Assembly (NCBI RefSeq): GCF_007556595.1
Contig: NZ_VJNB01000001.1
Span: 372,001 to 436,000, forward strand
Direction of reading: 5' to 3'
Source of the DNA: Tepidimonas alkaliphilus
GTDB taxonomy: Bacteria > Pseudomonadota > Gammaproteobacteria > Burkholderiales > Burkholderiaceae_C
Length of the DNA: 64,000 nt
Shown in pieces: positions 26,357-36,260 of this stretch (position 1 is its first letter; every line of letters begins with the position of its first letter). A program made the position numbers and the translations under genes. The notes beneath the pieces were generated by a model. It saw nothing but the letters and a program-made list of their open reading frames with translations. It was not told where the DNA came from and ran no database searches.

Positions 26357-28531
26357 TCACAAATCGGCCAGCTCCGCCGCGGCCATCTCCAGGCCCGCGC
26401 GGATCAAATCCAGCGGCAGCTGCAGCGCCACGCCAGCGCCGACTGCGGCCAGCAGCGTGGAGCGCCGCACGCGCCGCAGCAGCGCCTGCACGCCCGGCTG
26501 ATCCAGCGCCAGCACCGGCGCCGTGCCGCTGCCGCGCGCCAGCACCACCTGGCCGTCCTCAACGGTGACGAAGCGCCCGCCCTGGGCGACATGCTCAGCG
26601 CGGCGGGGATGGTCGGCTTGCTCCGTGTAGAACAGCACCGCGCCGTCCGACAGCTCGGCCAGGCTGGCACAGACTTCGCAGTCGGCATTGAGCACCGCGC
26701 AGCCATCGGGCAGCACCACATCGACTTGCGTGCGCAGCACCTTGCGCATCTGCTCCTGCGTGGTGATGTAGTGATCCTCCAGCCCCTGCGGCGGCGGCAC
26801 GTCGGTGACGACGCCGATCAGGCAGCGGTCGTAGGGCAAGCCTTCTTCCAGAAGGCTGCGCGGCGAGCTTTCGATCACCGCGGCCTGCACGCGGCGGTTC
26901 ATCAGGATGCGTTGGCCCGCCTCCCAAGGAGAGGCTGCGCCAGCCTCCACCGGCTGCATCTGCAGGTAGAGCCGCCCGTCGCAGGCCACCCCGGTATGCT
27001 GGCCGCCGCGCTGCAGCAGCCAGCCGATCAGCCGCGTCAGCGCCGCGGTGTCGCGCGTGCCGGTGACGCCGACGATCGGGATACGGCCCGTCTGCCCGGG
27101 CGGGAACAGGTGCGCGACAATGGCCTCGCCAACCGGGCGCGGGGTGCCGCGCGCGGGCTTGAGGTGCGGCAGCAGGCCCGGGCCGGCGTTGACCTCGACG
27201 ATGGCGCCCCCTTGTTCCGCCAGCGGGCGGCTGATGTCCTGCACCACGAGGTCGATGCCGGCGATGTCCAGCCCCACGACGCGCGCGGCCAGCGCCGCCA
27301 GCTCGGCGATGTCGGGGTGCACCAGGTCGGTGACGTCGTCGGTCAAAAGCCCCGTGCGCTGCACCAGCACGCGCCGTCCCGCTTCGGGCACGCTGTCGGG
27401 GCCGAGACCCTGGCGCTGCAGCTCCAGCATCACGTCGCGGTTTTCCGGCAGGCGGATGGTGTCGAGCGGGTATTCCTCCTCCTCGCCGCGGCGCGGGTCG
27501 CTGTTGATGTCGCGCTCGATCAACTCGCGCACCGTGTGCTGGCCGTCGCCGGTGATCCAGGCGCACTCGCCGCGGCTGGCCGCCACCATCCGCCCGCCCA
27601 CCACCAGCACGCGGTGCTCGGTGCCGGGGATGTAGCGCTCCACCATCACCTCGGAGCCCTCGCGCTCGGCCAGCCGGTAAGCGGCTTCGAGCTCCTCGCG
27701 CGTGCGCACGTCCAGCGACACGCCGCGCGCATGGTTGGCGTCGGTGGGCTTGACCACCACCGGCAGGCCGATTTCCTGCGCCGCCTCCCAGGCATCCTCG
27801 ACGCTTTCCACCACGCGCCCTTCCGGCACCGGCACGCCGCACTCCGCCAGCAGCCGCTTGGTCAGGTCCTTGTCGCGCGAGATGCCCTCGGCGATCGCGC
27901 TGGTGCGGTCGGTCTCGGCGGTCCAGATGCGCTGCTGGCGCGCGCCGTAGCCGAGCTGCACCAGGTTGCCGCCCTCGATCAGGCGGATGTGCGGGATGCG
28001 CCGCGCCGTGGCCGCATCGACGATCGCCGCGGTGCTGGGCCCCAGCGCCCAGCGGTCCACCAGCGCCTTGAGCCCCTTGACCGCCGCGGCGACGTCGAAG
28101 GGCCGGTCGTCGATCGCGGCGCACAGCAGGTCGCGCCCCTGCCACACCGCCTGCTCGGCCACCTCATACTGACGCGCGCGGATCACCATCTTATAGACCC
28201 CCCGCTGCGGCGTGGAGCGTGTTTGCCCAAAGCCGGTGGGCAGCCCGGCCAGATTCAGCAACTCAATGGCGATGTGTTCAAGAATGTGGCCGGCCCAGGT
28301 TCCCTCGCGCAGCCGCTGCAGGAAGCCGCCGCGCTCGCCGACGCCGCAGTGGTGCTCCACCAGGCCGGGCAGCCAGGCGGTCAGCCGCTCGTAGAGCCCC
28401 GGCAGGGTGTGCGACGGGCGATCTTCCAAATCGCCGATGTCCAGCAGGGCTTCCAAAGCAGGCCGATACGTCCAGATGTTGGGCCCGCGCAAGTGGCGCA
28501 TGCGCAGGATGCGAAGGTGGGTGCAGGTCAT
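26357..28531 (-). CDS. cphA2: Cyanophycin synthetase-like CphA2 with degenerate ligase P-loop
   Basis: A 724-residue CphA paralogue. The N-terminal and ATP-grasp parts are well kept (MRHLRGPNIWTYRPALEALL, KDLTKRLLAECGVPVPEGR, VVVKPTDANHARGVSLDV, GGAIVEVNAGPGLLPHLKP). At the position of the Mur-ligase P-loop it reads GVTGTRDTAALTRLIG, so the GKT is gone, and the C-terminus is about 140 residues shorter than CphA1. CphA2 enzymes of this form are known to join beta-Asp-Arg dipeptides using the ATP-grasp site alone, recycling cyanophycin breakdown product. First gene of the cphA2-cphA1 operon, divergent from the ABC transporter. Confidence 0.88.
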   Translation of the reverse strand: MTCTHLRILRMRHLRGPNIWTYRPALEALLDIGDLEDRPSHTLPGLYERLTAWLPGLVEHHCGVGERGGFLQRLREGTWAGHILEHIAIELLNLAGLPTGFGQTRSTPQRGVYKMVIRARQYEVAEQAVWQGRDLLCAAIDDRPFDVAAAVKGLKALVDRWALGPSTAAIVDAATARRIPHIRLIEGGNLVQLGYGARQQRIWTAETDRTSAIAEGISRDKDLTKRLLAECGVPVPEGRVVESVEDAWEAAQEIGLPVVVKPTDANHARGVSLDVRTREELEAAYRLAEREGSEVMVERYIPGTEHRVLVVGGRMVAASRGECAWITGDGQHTVRELIERDINSDPRRGEEEEYPLDTIRLPENRDVMLELQRQGLGPDSVPEAGRRVLVQRTGLLTDDVTDLVHPDIAELAALAARVVGLDIAGIDLVVQDISRPLAEQGGAIVEVNAGPGLLPHLKPARGTPRPVGEAIVAHLFPPGQTGRIPIVGVTGTRDTAALTRLIGWLLQRGGQHTGVACDGRLYLQMQPVEAGAASPWEAGQRILMNRRVQAAVIESSPRSLLEEGLPYDRCLIGVVTDVPPPQGLEDHYITTQEQMRKVLRTQVDVVLPDGCAVLNADCEVCASLAELSDGAVLFYTEQADHPRRAEHVAQGGRFVTVEDGQVVLARGSGTAPVLALDQPGVQALLRRVRRSTLLAAVGAGVALQLPLDLIRAGLEMAAAELADL

Positions 28532-28650
28532 GGAAAGGTTTGCCAGCGGTCGCCGCCGTAGAATGCGGGGCCTTGTGGATGTTCAGACAGCGCGTATTGT
28601 CGCCTCGGCGGGCCGCTGCAGCGGCGTTACAAGGGCCAGCGAATTGCAAC

Positions 28651-30954
28651 ATGTCGTATCCGGCACCGCAGCATGAGCTCAGTGCGCCCCCCGTGCCCGC
28701 CGCTTGGCGGGCTGCGGTGGGGGGCAGCCACGGGCCAGTGCAGGCGTGGTTGCTGGTGGATTTGGATGATCAGCTGCGCTTTGCCGAAGGTTTGCTTTGG
28801 GTCGCTCGGGGCGAACTGCACTGGGCGCCCCAGCCGCACGCAGCCGCGCAGCGTTGGACGATTGATGCTGCGCTGACTTTGCGGATGCACGACCACCACG
28901 GCGTGGTGACCTTGGAACTGCTGCGCTTGGACGCTCAGGCGCAACCCGCCGAGCGATTGGCCGTTTGGCGCTGCACGCTGGGGCGGCAGCTCGCGGCGCG
29001 GCGGCTGCTGGAGCGCTTCGAGGCGCTGCGCGAGGCGCGGCGCAGCGGCGCGCCGCCCGAGGCGGCCGCGCCGCAGGCGCAGGCGCTGCAGTGTCCGGTC
29101 TGCCACAGCCCGATGGAGCCGGACGACGAGGCCTGCCCGGTCTGCACGCAGGTGGTGGAAACACCCCCCACCACGCGCACGCTGCTGCGGCTGTGGCGCT
29201 TCGCGCACCCGTACCGCTGGCAGCTGCTGCTGGGCTTCGTGCTGATGCTGGCCTCCACCGCGGCCACGCTCGTGCCGCCGTATCTGACGATCCCGCTGAT
29301 GGACGACGTGCTGATCCCGTTCCAGAACGGGCAGCCGGTGGACTGGGGGCTGGTCGGGCTGCTGTTGGCGGGGCTGTTCGGCGCCGCGGTGCTGGCCTGG
29401 GGGCTGGGCTGGGCCAAGACCTACATCCTGGCGCTGGTGTCGGAGCGCATCGGCGCGGACCTGCGCACCACGACCTACGAGCATCTGCTCGGCCTGTCGT
29501 TGGAGTATTTTGGCAACCGCCGCACCGGTGACCTGATGGCGCGCATCGGTTCGGAGACCGACCGCATCAACATCTTCCTGTCGCTGCACCTGCTGGACTT
29601 CGCCACCGACGTGCTGATGATCCTGATGACGGCGGTGATCCTGTTCTCGATCAGCCCGCCGCTGGCGCTGGCCACCCTGCTGCCGCTGCCGCTGATCGGC
29701 TGGCTGATCCACGTCGTGCGCGACCGGCTGCGCACCGGCTTCGAGAAGATCGACCGCGTCTGGGCCGAGGTGACCAGCGTCTTGGCCGACACCATTCCCG
29801 GCATCCGCGTCGTCAAGGCGTTCGCGCAGGAGGCGCGCGAGGCCGAGCGCTTCCGCGATGCCAACCGACACAACCTGGCGGTCAACGACCGGCTCAACCG
29901 CCTATGGTCGCTGTTTTCGCCGACGGTGTCGCTGCTGACCGAGGTCGGCCTGCTGGTGGTGTGGGGTTTTGGCATCTGGCTGGTGGCGCGCGGGCAGGTG
30001 ACGGTGGGGGTGCTGTCGGCGTTCCTGGCCTACATCGGACGCTTCTACACGCGCCTGGATTCGATGAGCCGCATCGTCTCGGTGACGCAGAAAGCCGCCG
30101 CCGGCGCCAAGCGCATCTTCGACATCCTCGACCACAAGAGCAGCGTGCCGGAGCCGGCGCAGCCGGTGCCGCTGCCCTCGGTGCGCGGGCACCTGAAGCT
30201 GGAAGGGGTGGGGTTCCGCTACGGCAACCGCAGCGTCATCCAGGGGCTGGATCTGGAGATCCGCCCCGGGGAGATGATCGGGCTGGTCGGCCACAGCGGC
30301 TCGGGCAAGAGCACGCTGGTCAACCTGATCTGCCGCTTCTACGACGTGGCCGAGGGGCGCATCCTGATCGACGGCGTGGACGTGCGCGACGTGCGCGTGG
30401 CCGACTGGCGGCGCCACATCGGGCTGGTGCTGCAGGAGCCGTTTCTGTTCTACGGCACCATCGCCGACAACATCGCCTACGGCAAGCCCGACGCCACGCG
30501 CGAGCAGATCGTTGCCGCCGCGCGCGCCGCGCACGCGCACGAGTTCATCCTGCGCCTGCCGCAGGGTTACGACACGCTGGTCGGCGAGCGCGGGCAGGGG
30601 CTTTCGGGCGGGGAGCGGCAGCGCATCAGCATCGCGCGCGCGCTGCTGATCGACCCGGCGATCCTGATCCTGGACGAGGCCACCGCCAGCGTGGACACCG
30701 AGACCGAGAAGGAAATCCAGAAGGCGCTGGACAATCTGGTGCGCGGGCGCACGACGATCGCCATCGCGCACCGGCTCTCGACGCTGCGCCGCGCCGACCG
30801 GCTGGTGGTGATGGACAAGGGCCGCAAGGTGGAGGAGGGCACGCACGACGAGCTGCTGGCGCGCCGCGGCGCCTACTGGCGGCTCTACGAGGCACAGCAA
30901 CGCCAGGCCGAGGCCGAGCGGCAACGCTGGAGGGACGATGTCGGCGAAGCCTGA
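28651..30954 (+). CDS. Cyanophycin metabolism-associated ABC transporter (fused membrane and ATPase domains)
   Basis: A 767-residue half-transporter. Residues 1-145 form a soluble DUF1854-like or substrate-side region, followed by a zinc-ribbon-like pair CPVCHSPMEPDDEACPVC at about 149-166. A six-helix type-IV exporter membrane domain (about 185-470) and an ATPase domain (about 500-740) follow: Walker A GHSGSGKST, Q-loop LVLQEPFLFYG, signature LSGGERQR, Walker B ILILDEATAS and the His switch IAHRLS. Genes of this kind are found repeatedly beside cphA. What it moves is unknown. Divergent from cphA2 and overlapping the DUF1854 gene by 17 bp. Confidence 0.88.
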   Translation: MSYPAPQHELSAPPVPAAWRAAVGGSHGPVQAWLLVDLDDQLRFAEGLLWVARGELHWAPQPHAAAQRWTIDAALTLRMHDHHGVVTLELLRLDAQAQPAERLAVWRCTLGRQLAARRLLERFEALREARRSGAPPEAAAPQAQALQCPVCHSPMEPDDEACPVCTQVVETPPTTRTLLRLWRFAHPYRWQLLLGFVLMLASTAATLVPPYLTIPLMDDVLIPFQNGQPVDWGLVGLLLAGLFGAAVLAWGLGWAKTYILALVSERIGADLRTTTYEHLLGLSLEYFGNRRTGDLMARIGSETDRINIFLSLHLLDFATDVLMILMTAVILFSISPPLALATLLPLPLIGWLIHVVRDRLRTGFEKIDRVWAEVTSVLADTIPGIRVVKAFAQEAREAERFRDANRHNLAVNDRLNRLWSLFSPTVSLLTEVGLLVVWGFGIWLVARGQVTVGVLSAFLAYIGRFYTRLDSMSRIVSVTQKAAAGAKRIFDILDHKSSVPEPAQPVPLPSVRGHLKLEGVGFRYGNRSVIQGLDLEIRPGEMIGLVGHSGSGKSTLVNLICRFYDVAEGRILIDGVDVRDVRVADWRRHIGLVLQEPFLFYGTIADNIAYGKPDATREQIVAAARAAHAHEFILRLPQGYDTLVGERGQGLSGGERQRISIARALLIDPAILILDEATASVDTETEKEIQKALDNLVRGRTTIAIAHRLSTLRRADRLVVMDKGRKVEEGTHDELLARRGAYWRLYEAQQRQAEAERQRWRDDVGEA

Positions 30955-31465
30955 GACCGAAGTCGCCGCCCAGCCCGGGGCGGGCGGCGCGCCTGTCGCG
31001 CCGGACGGCGCGCGGCTGCGCCGCGACGCGCTCGGGCAGCTGCAGTGGCGGCGCGACGACGGCACCTGGGTCGGCCCGGTGACGCCGGTGCGCGCCTTTC
31101 CGATCCAGGCGCCGCAGGCGGAGGTGGCGCTGCTCGGCCCCGACGGACGGGAGCTCGCCTACTGGCCCGACCCCGGCGTGCTGGCGCCGGCCGAGCGCGC
31201 GCTGCTGGAGCAGGCGCTCGCGGAGCGCGAATTTCTGCCGCGCATCCTGCGGCTGGTGGAGGTGAGTTCCTTTGCCACCCCGAGCACCTGGACGGTGGAG
31301 ACCGACCGCGGGCGCACGCGCTTCGTGCTGAAGGGCGAGGAGGACATCCGCCGCATCGCCCCGGGCGTGCTGCTGGTGCAGGACGCGCACGGCGTGCAGT
31401 ACCTGATCCGCGATCCGCAGCGGCTGGATCGTCACAGCCGGCGCTTGCTCGATCGCTTCATGTGA
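30938..31465 (+). CDS. DUF1854 protein, cyanophycin-associated
   Basis: A 175-residue soluble protein. The conserved part runs from about residue 25 to the end: LQWRRDDGTWVGPVTPVRAF, YWPDPGVLAPAERALLEQAL, REFLPRILRLVEVSSFATP, ERDRG-like TVETDRGRTRFVLKGEEDIR and LIRDPQRLDRHSRRLLDRF. Such DUF1854 proteins accompany the cyanophycin ABC transporter; the function is unknown. Its start lies inside the transporter gene, which indicates coupled expression. Ends 26 bp from the convergent amino acid transporter operon; a short GGCGC/GCGCC hairpin lies in the gap. Confidence 0.85.
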   Translation: MSAKPETEVAAQPGAGGAPVAPDGARLRRDALGQLQWRRDDGTWVGPVTPVRAFPIQAPQAEVALLGPDGRELAYWPDPGVLAPAERALLEQALAEREFLPRILRLVEVSSFATPSTWTVETDRGRTRFVLKGEEDIRRIAPGVLLVQDAHGVQYLIRDPQRLDRHSRRLLDRFM

Positions 31466-31491
31466 GGCGCTCTCGCGCCCTACGGCTGCCG

Positions 31492-32277
<786 letters not shown>

Positions 32278-32297
32278 GGGCGGGCTCAATTCAGGTC

Positions 32298-33428
32298 TTA
32301 AGCCGACAGCAGGTCGCCGCTGCGGATCGGGCGCACGCCGGCCACCTTGGCGACCTCCAGGCCCGCGACGGCGTAGCGCTCGCGGCTGCGCGCATAGAGC
32401 GTGCCGCCATGCGCGCTGGCCAGCGTCGTCACGCGCCCGGTGATCGGATCGATGATCTCGGCCACGGCCTCGCCGGGCCGCAGCCGCGCGCCGACCGGCG
32501 TCAGGAAGACGATCACGCCCGGGTGCGGCGCGCGCAGGATCTCGGTGCCGGCCAGCGGCGTCGGCGTGCAGCGCAACGGCGGCGGCGCGCCGGGGTCGCC
32601 CGCGAGCACCCCTAGGTGCTGCAGGTAGCGCACGAGAGCTTCGGCGTCGCGCGCGGCCAGCGCATGATCGACGTCGGCCTCGCCGCGCAGCTCGACGGTG
32701 GCGCTGGCGCACGCCTGCGGCAGCGGCGCGTCGCGGCCCTCGGCCTGCAACCGCGCCGCCAGCTGCGACCACAGGCCCGAGAGCTGCTCGTCGAACGGCT
32801 GGCCGCCGGCGCCGTAGTCGGCCACCAGCACCGTCTCGGCACCGAGCCACGCCGCCAGTGGCGCCAGCTGCGGCCAGCAGGCGGTCTCGCTGTAGAGGTG
32901 CAGCACGGCCTCGCTGTCGCAGTGCAGATCCAGCACCACGTCGGCATCCGCCGCCAGCCGCATCAGCGTCAGCCGCAGTCCCTGCAGCTCGGTGGCCGCG
33001 GGCTGCTCGGCCAGCGCCTGTAGCACCGCCGCGCGCACCCGCTGCACGTTGGCGTCCGCATCCGGCCCGAGCGTGGGGCCGACGCGCGCCCACGCCAGCG
33101 CCGCCAGATCGGGGTAGTGACGGTTGAAGTTTTCCGAGGTGCCGAGCTCGAAGCGCCCCATCGACCGGTGGTCGAGGCGCTGCGCCAGCCCGATCGGGTT
33201 GGCCGCCGGCACCAGCACCACCTCGCCGCGTAGCGCGCCGGCGCTTTCCGCTTCCAGCAGCCGGCGGCGCAGGTGGTGCGCCACCAGCATGCCCGGCAGC
33301 TCGTCGGCGTGCAGGCTCGCCTGCACGTACACCTTCGGGCGCGCGCCAGCCGCGCCGAAGTGCAGACTCGTGACGTGGCGCTGCGTGCCGAGGCTGGAGC
33401 AGGGCAGGGGATGGTGCTCGAGGCGCAT
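32298..33428 (-). CDS. Succinylglutamate desuccinylase/aspartoacylase family metallo-hydrolase
   Basis: A 376-residue zinc carboxypeptidase-fold enzyme. The zinc ligands are likely His and Glu in [13 protein letters not shown] and the His in [25 protein letters not shown] and [15 protein letters not shown] are family stretches. A C-terminal beta domain (about 285-376: [20 protein letters not shown]) is present. Members remove acyl groups from N-acyl amino acids. Its place inside a basic amino acid transporter operon suggests action on an imported acylated amino acid or dipeptide; the exact substrate is unknown. Confidence 0.85.
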   Translation of the reverse strand: MRLEHHPLPCSSLGTQRHVTSLHFGAAGARPKVYVQASLHADELPGMLVAHHLRRRLLEAESAGALRGEVVLVPAANPIGLAQRLDHRSMGRFELGTSENFNRHYPDLAALAWARVGPTLGPDADANVQRVRAAVLQALAEQPAATELQGLRLTLMRLAADADVVLDLHCDSEAVLHLYSETACWPQLAPLAAWLGAETVLVADYGAGGQPFDEQLSGLWSQLAARLQAEGRDAPLPQACASATVELRGEADVDHALAARDAEALVRYLQHLGVLAGDPGAPPPLRCTPTPLAGTEILRAPHPGVIVFLTPVGARLRPGEAVAEIIDPITGRVTTLASAHGGTLYARSRERYAVAGLEVAKVAGVRPIRSGDLLSA

Positions 33429-33443
33429 GGCGGCAGGGATCGA

Positions 33444-34157
33444 TCAGACCCGGCGCGGGCCCAGGTAGGCCAGAAAGCGCCGCTCGGCCAGCCGGAACAG
33501 GCCCACCAGCGCAAACGTGATGATGAGGTAGATCGCCGCGGCAAACAGGTAAGCCTCGAACGGCAGGTAGAAGTCCGAATACACGCGGCTGGCCGCGGCG
33601 GTCAGGTCCAGCATCGCCGGCACGGTGCTGGCCAGGCTCGTGCTGTGCAGCATCATCACCACCTCGTTGCTGTAGGCAGGCAGGCTGCGCCGCAGCGCCC
33701 CCGGCATCACGATGCGCCACAGCACCTGCCGCGGGCTCATGCCCATGGCGCGCGCAGCCTCGATCTCGCCGGGCGGCGTCTCGCGCATCGCCCCGGCCAG
33801 GATCTCGGCGGTGTAGCCCGCGGTGTTGAGGGCAAAGGCCAACAGCGCGCAGAAGAACGCCTCCTTGAACCACGTCCACGGCCAGACCTCGTCCCAGCGC
33901 GCCTGGATCCACTCCAGCTGCGCCAGCCCGTAGTAGATCAGATAGACCTGAATCAGCAGCGGCGTGCCGCGGATCACGTAGGTGTAGGCGCCCACCAGCC
34001 GGCGCAGCCAGGCGTGGCGGCTGGTCAGCGCCAGCGCCATGCCGATTGCCAGCACGCCGCCCACCGCCAGCGAGCTCAACAGCAGCTTCAGCGTCGTGAC
34101 CAGCCCCTCGGCGTAGAGCTGCAGCTGCGCGGGTTCGAAGATGACGGACCAGTTCAT
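33444..34157 (-). CDS. hisM: Amino acid ABC transporter permease (HisM-like)
   Basis: A 237-residue inner-membrane permease with five helices. The conserved permease signature [20 protein letters not shown] and [20 protein letters not shown] are as in HisM/ArtM. Pairs with the permease encoded directly upstream. The segment [10 protein letters not shown] contacts the ATPase. Confidence 0.92.
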   Translation of the reverse strand: MNWSVIFEPAQLQLYAEGLVTTLKLLLSSLAVGGVLAIGMALALTSRHAWLRRLVGAYTYVIRGTPLLIQVYLIYYGLAQLEWIQARWDEVWPWTWFKEAFFCALLAFALNTAGYTAEILAGAMRETPPGEIEAARAMGMSPRQVLWRIVMPGALRRSLPAYSNEVVMMLHSTSLASTVPAMLDLTAAASRVYSDFYLPFEAYLFAAAIYLIITFALVGLFRLAERRFLAYLGPRRV

Positions 34158-34180
34158 CGCGTGGCTCGGGCCGTGGCACG

Positions 34181-34882
34181 TCAGCCGCCGTGCTGCCAGC
34201 CGTCGGCGCGGCGCACGCCGGCGCTGAAGCGCCGCTCCAGACGCCGCAGCGCCCACAGCGACGCCGAGGTGTAGAGCAGGAACAGCGCGCCAACGAACAG
34301 GAAGAAAAAGAACGGCTCGCGTGTGGCGGCCGAGGCCTGCTTGGCCAGGAACGTCATGTCCTTCAGGCCGATCAGGCTGACCAGCGCCGTGCTCTTGATC
34401 AGCACCAGCCAGTTGTTGGTGAAGCCGGGCAGGGCGTGGCGCACCATCTGCGGCAGCGTGATGCGCACGAAGGTGGCCAGACGCCCCATGCCGAACGCCC
34501 AGGCGGCCTCCATCTGCCCGCGCGGCACCGCCAGGATCGCGCCGCGGAACGTCTCGGTCATGTAGGCGCCGTAGATCAAGCCGATCGTCGCCACGCCGGC
34601 GACGAAGGGGTCGATGTCCACCGGCTCGGCCGAACCCAGCGCCTCCAGCAGGGCGTTGAGCCCGATGGTGCCGCCGTAGAACACCAGCAGCATCAGCACC
34701 AGCTCCGGCACGCCGCGGATCACGGTGGTGTAGAGCGTGGCCAGCGCCACCAGCGGCGCGCGGCCCGACAGCTTGGCGGTGGCGCCCAGCAGCCCGAGCA
34801 GCACTGCCAACGCCAAGGCGCACAGCGACACCGCCACGGTCAGCAGCGCGCCGTGCAAAATGCCAGGCAGGTAATCCAACAT
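34181..34882 (-). CDS. hisQ: Amino acid ABC transporter permease (HisQ-like)
   Basis: A 233-residue inner-membrane permease starting [39 protein letters not shown] and the ATPase-contact loop [20 protein letters not shown] are typical of HisQ/ArtQ. Forms a heterodimer with the HisM-like protein. Confidence 0.92.
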   Translation of the reverse strand: MLDYLPGILHGALLTVAVSLCALALAVLLGLLGATAKLSGRAPLVALATLYTTVIRGVPELVLMLLVFYGGTIGLNALLEALGSAEPVDIDPFVAGVATIGLIYGAYMTETFRGAILAVPRGQMEAAWAFGMGRLATFVRITLPQMVRHALPGFTNNWLVLIKSTALVSLIGLKDMTFLAKQASAATREPFFFFLFVGALFLLYTSASLWALRRLERRFSAGVRRADGWQHGG

Positions 34883-34984
34883 CAGCTCAGCCAGCGCAGC
34901 GACAAGCGCATCAACGGGCGCGATTCGCCGTCACACGCTTGTGCGACCCCGTCCTCGAACAGCCGAGGGGCCCGCGCCGCGCTT

Positions 34985-35767
34985 TTAGTTTCCGTAAGGA
35001 TCAAAATCGAAATATTTCTTGGCGATTTTGTCGTAAGTGCCGTCAGCGCGAATGGCCTTGATGGCGGCGTTGATGTCGGCTTTGAGCTTGTCTTGGCCCT
35101 TGCGCATCGCCACGCCGACGCCGTAGCCAAAATATTTAACGTCATACAGATCCGGCCCGACAAAACCGTAGCCCTTGCCCTCGGGCTTGCTCAAGAAGCC
35201 GCCGGTGACTTCGACTTTATCCGCCACAGTGCCATCCAGACGGCCCGCCTTGATGTCCAAATAGACCTGATCTTGCGCTTCGTAGGGAATAACCTGCACG
35301 CCCGCCGGCTTGAGTTCGCCCAGCGCGTATTTTTCTTGCGTGCTGCCTTTGAGCACCCCGATGCGCTTGCCCTTCAGCGAGGCCGGGCCGCTGTAGGGCG
35401 TGCCCTGCTTGACGACGATGCCGCTGGGCGTCTTGTAATACCGATCGCTGAAATCGACCACCTTCAGGCGTTCGTCGGTGATCGACATCGAGCTGATGAT
35501 GACGTCGTATTTGCGCGCTTGCAGGCCGGGGATCATGCTGTCCCAAACCTGCTCGACAAAGACACACTTGCGGTTGAGCTTGGCGCAGATCGCTTCGGCG
35601 ATGTCCACATCAAACCCGGTGGGCTTGCCATCGGGCGTTTTGTAGGTGAACGGCTCGTAGGTGGCGTCGATGGCCACGCGCAGCGTGCCTGCCGACTGAG
35701 CCTGAGCGACAGAGGCGGCCAACCAGGTGGCCGCCACCACGGCGTAAAGCAGGGTTCGACGTTGCAT
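34985..35767 (-). CDS. Periplasmic binding protein for basic amino acids
   Basis: A 260-residue solute-binding protein (HisJ/ArgT type). A signal peptide (MQRRTLLYAVVAATWLAASV, cleavage near AQAQ) is followed by TLRVAIDATYEPFTYKTPDG, GFDVDIAEAICAKLNRKC, YDVIISSMSITDERLKVVDF and RYYKTPSGIVV, which line the ligand pocket of Lys/Arg/Orn/His binders. First gene of the transporter operon. Arginine as ligand would suit the neighbouring cyanophycin genes but is inferred. The ATG chosen is 12 codons inside a longer frame and begins the signal peptide. Confidence 0.9.
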   Translation of the reverse strand: MQRRTLLYAVVAATWLAASVAQAQSAGTLRVAIDATYEPFTYKTPDGKPTGFDVDIAEAICAKLNRKCVFVEQVWDSMIPGLQARKYDVIISSMSITDERLKVVDFSDRYYKTPSGIVVKQGTPYSGPASLKGKRIGVLKGSTQEKYALGELKPAGVQVIPYEAQDQVYLDIKAGRLDGTVADKVEVTGGFLSKPEGKGYGFVGPDLYDVKYFGYGVGVAMRKGQDKLKADINAAIKAIRADGTYDKIAKKYFDFDPYGN

Positions 35768-35850
35768 GATCGTTTCGTTTCTCAAAGTGACAAGTGCGCG
35801 CATTGTAGGCGGCGGCGGGCGGCCTGCGGATGAATCCTAGGGTTTGCCTT

Positions 35851-35878
35851 AGTTAACATAATATAAATTGTGGAACTT
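35851..35878. other. dif-like site, left phage junction (attL)
   Basis: Minus strand reads AAGTTCCACAA-TTTATA-TTATGTTAACT. Against E. coli dif it has 19 of 28 identical bases, including 10 of 11 in the XerD arm (TTATGTTAACT) and 5 of 6 in the centre. On the plus strand the XerD arm is 35851-35861, the centre 35862-35867 and the XerC arm 35868-35878. The 20-bp core ATATAAATTGTGGAACTTTT (35861-35880) recurs at 41558 and 47255. The chromosome side of this junction supplies the XerD arm, so an intact dif remains here. Confidence 0.82.
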
Positions 35879-36239
35879 TTCCCAACATCCTCGCAAGTTC
35901 ACCAAAGAGGCCAAGGCCGACGGTAGCGAAAAATCCAGCGGTGGCCGCGCCGGTCCGCGGCAACGCTTTTCCCACGGCCTTCCACAAGCGTGCGTAATAC
36001 GGTTTTTCCTTGGCATACCAAAGGGTTGCGCGTATCAGCCACTCTTCGGCAGGCATGCCTGCGATGTCCGCGATGATGGCTACCATCTCTGCCGGGCATG
36101 GTCTGTGACCGCCGCGCCACTCGTTCAGTCGCGTCGCTGGCACTCCTAGCATCCGGGCTAGTTCGGCTTTTGTGCCGACTTCTCTTGCTGCGCGGTCGAT
36201 TAGCTCCCTGATGGTCTCCTTCGTGTCATGCTCTTGCAT
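35853..36239 (-). CDS. Phage repressor-like helix-turn-helix protein, copy 1 (C-terminus altered by integration)
   Basis: A 128-residue protein. An N-terminal helix-turn-helix (about 22-60: GTKAELARMLGVPATRLNEW) is followed by a charged middle and a hydrophobic stretch TGAATAGFFATVGLGLFGEL (about 94-113) that may anchor it in the membrane. It is the only leftward gene of the phage and faces the ssDNA-binding gene across a 64-bp region with a dyad operator, so it is probably the lysogeny or copy-control regulator. The last codons come from the host dif arm: it ends PQFILC, while copy 2 ends PQFIWC plus 11 more residues. Confidence 0.8.
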   Translation of the reverse strand: MQEHDTKETIRELIDRAAREVGTKAELARMLGVPATRLNEWRGGHRPCPAEMVAIIADIAGMPAEEWLIRATLWYAKEKPYYARLWKAVGKALPRTGAATAGFFATVGLGLFGELARMLGKVPQFILC

Positions 36240-36241
36240 GG

Positions 36242-36260
36242 ATATACCCTCCTGGTATAT
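36242..36260. promoter_or_regulatory. Phage operator candidate, copy 1
   Basis: ATATACC-N5-GGTATAT, a perfect 7-bp dyad starting 2 bp before the repressor start codon and overlapping TATA-like -10 sequences of both strands. A natural binding site for the repressor; inferred. The same site is at 41939-41957. Confidence 0.6.

Noticed and set aside
23792-28561. Very long open frame (1,589 codons) opposite the two cyanophycin synthetase genes
   Set aside because: It is antisense to two clear CphA genes, has shadow composition (His/Arg/Gln-rich, no domains) and arises from GC-rich codon bias.
31466-31480. Hairpin GGCGC-TCTC-GCGCC after the DUF1854 gene as terminator
   Set aside because: Five-bp stem without a T run; too weak to call as a terminator.
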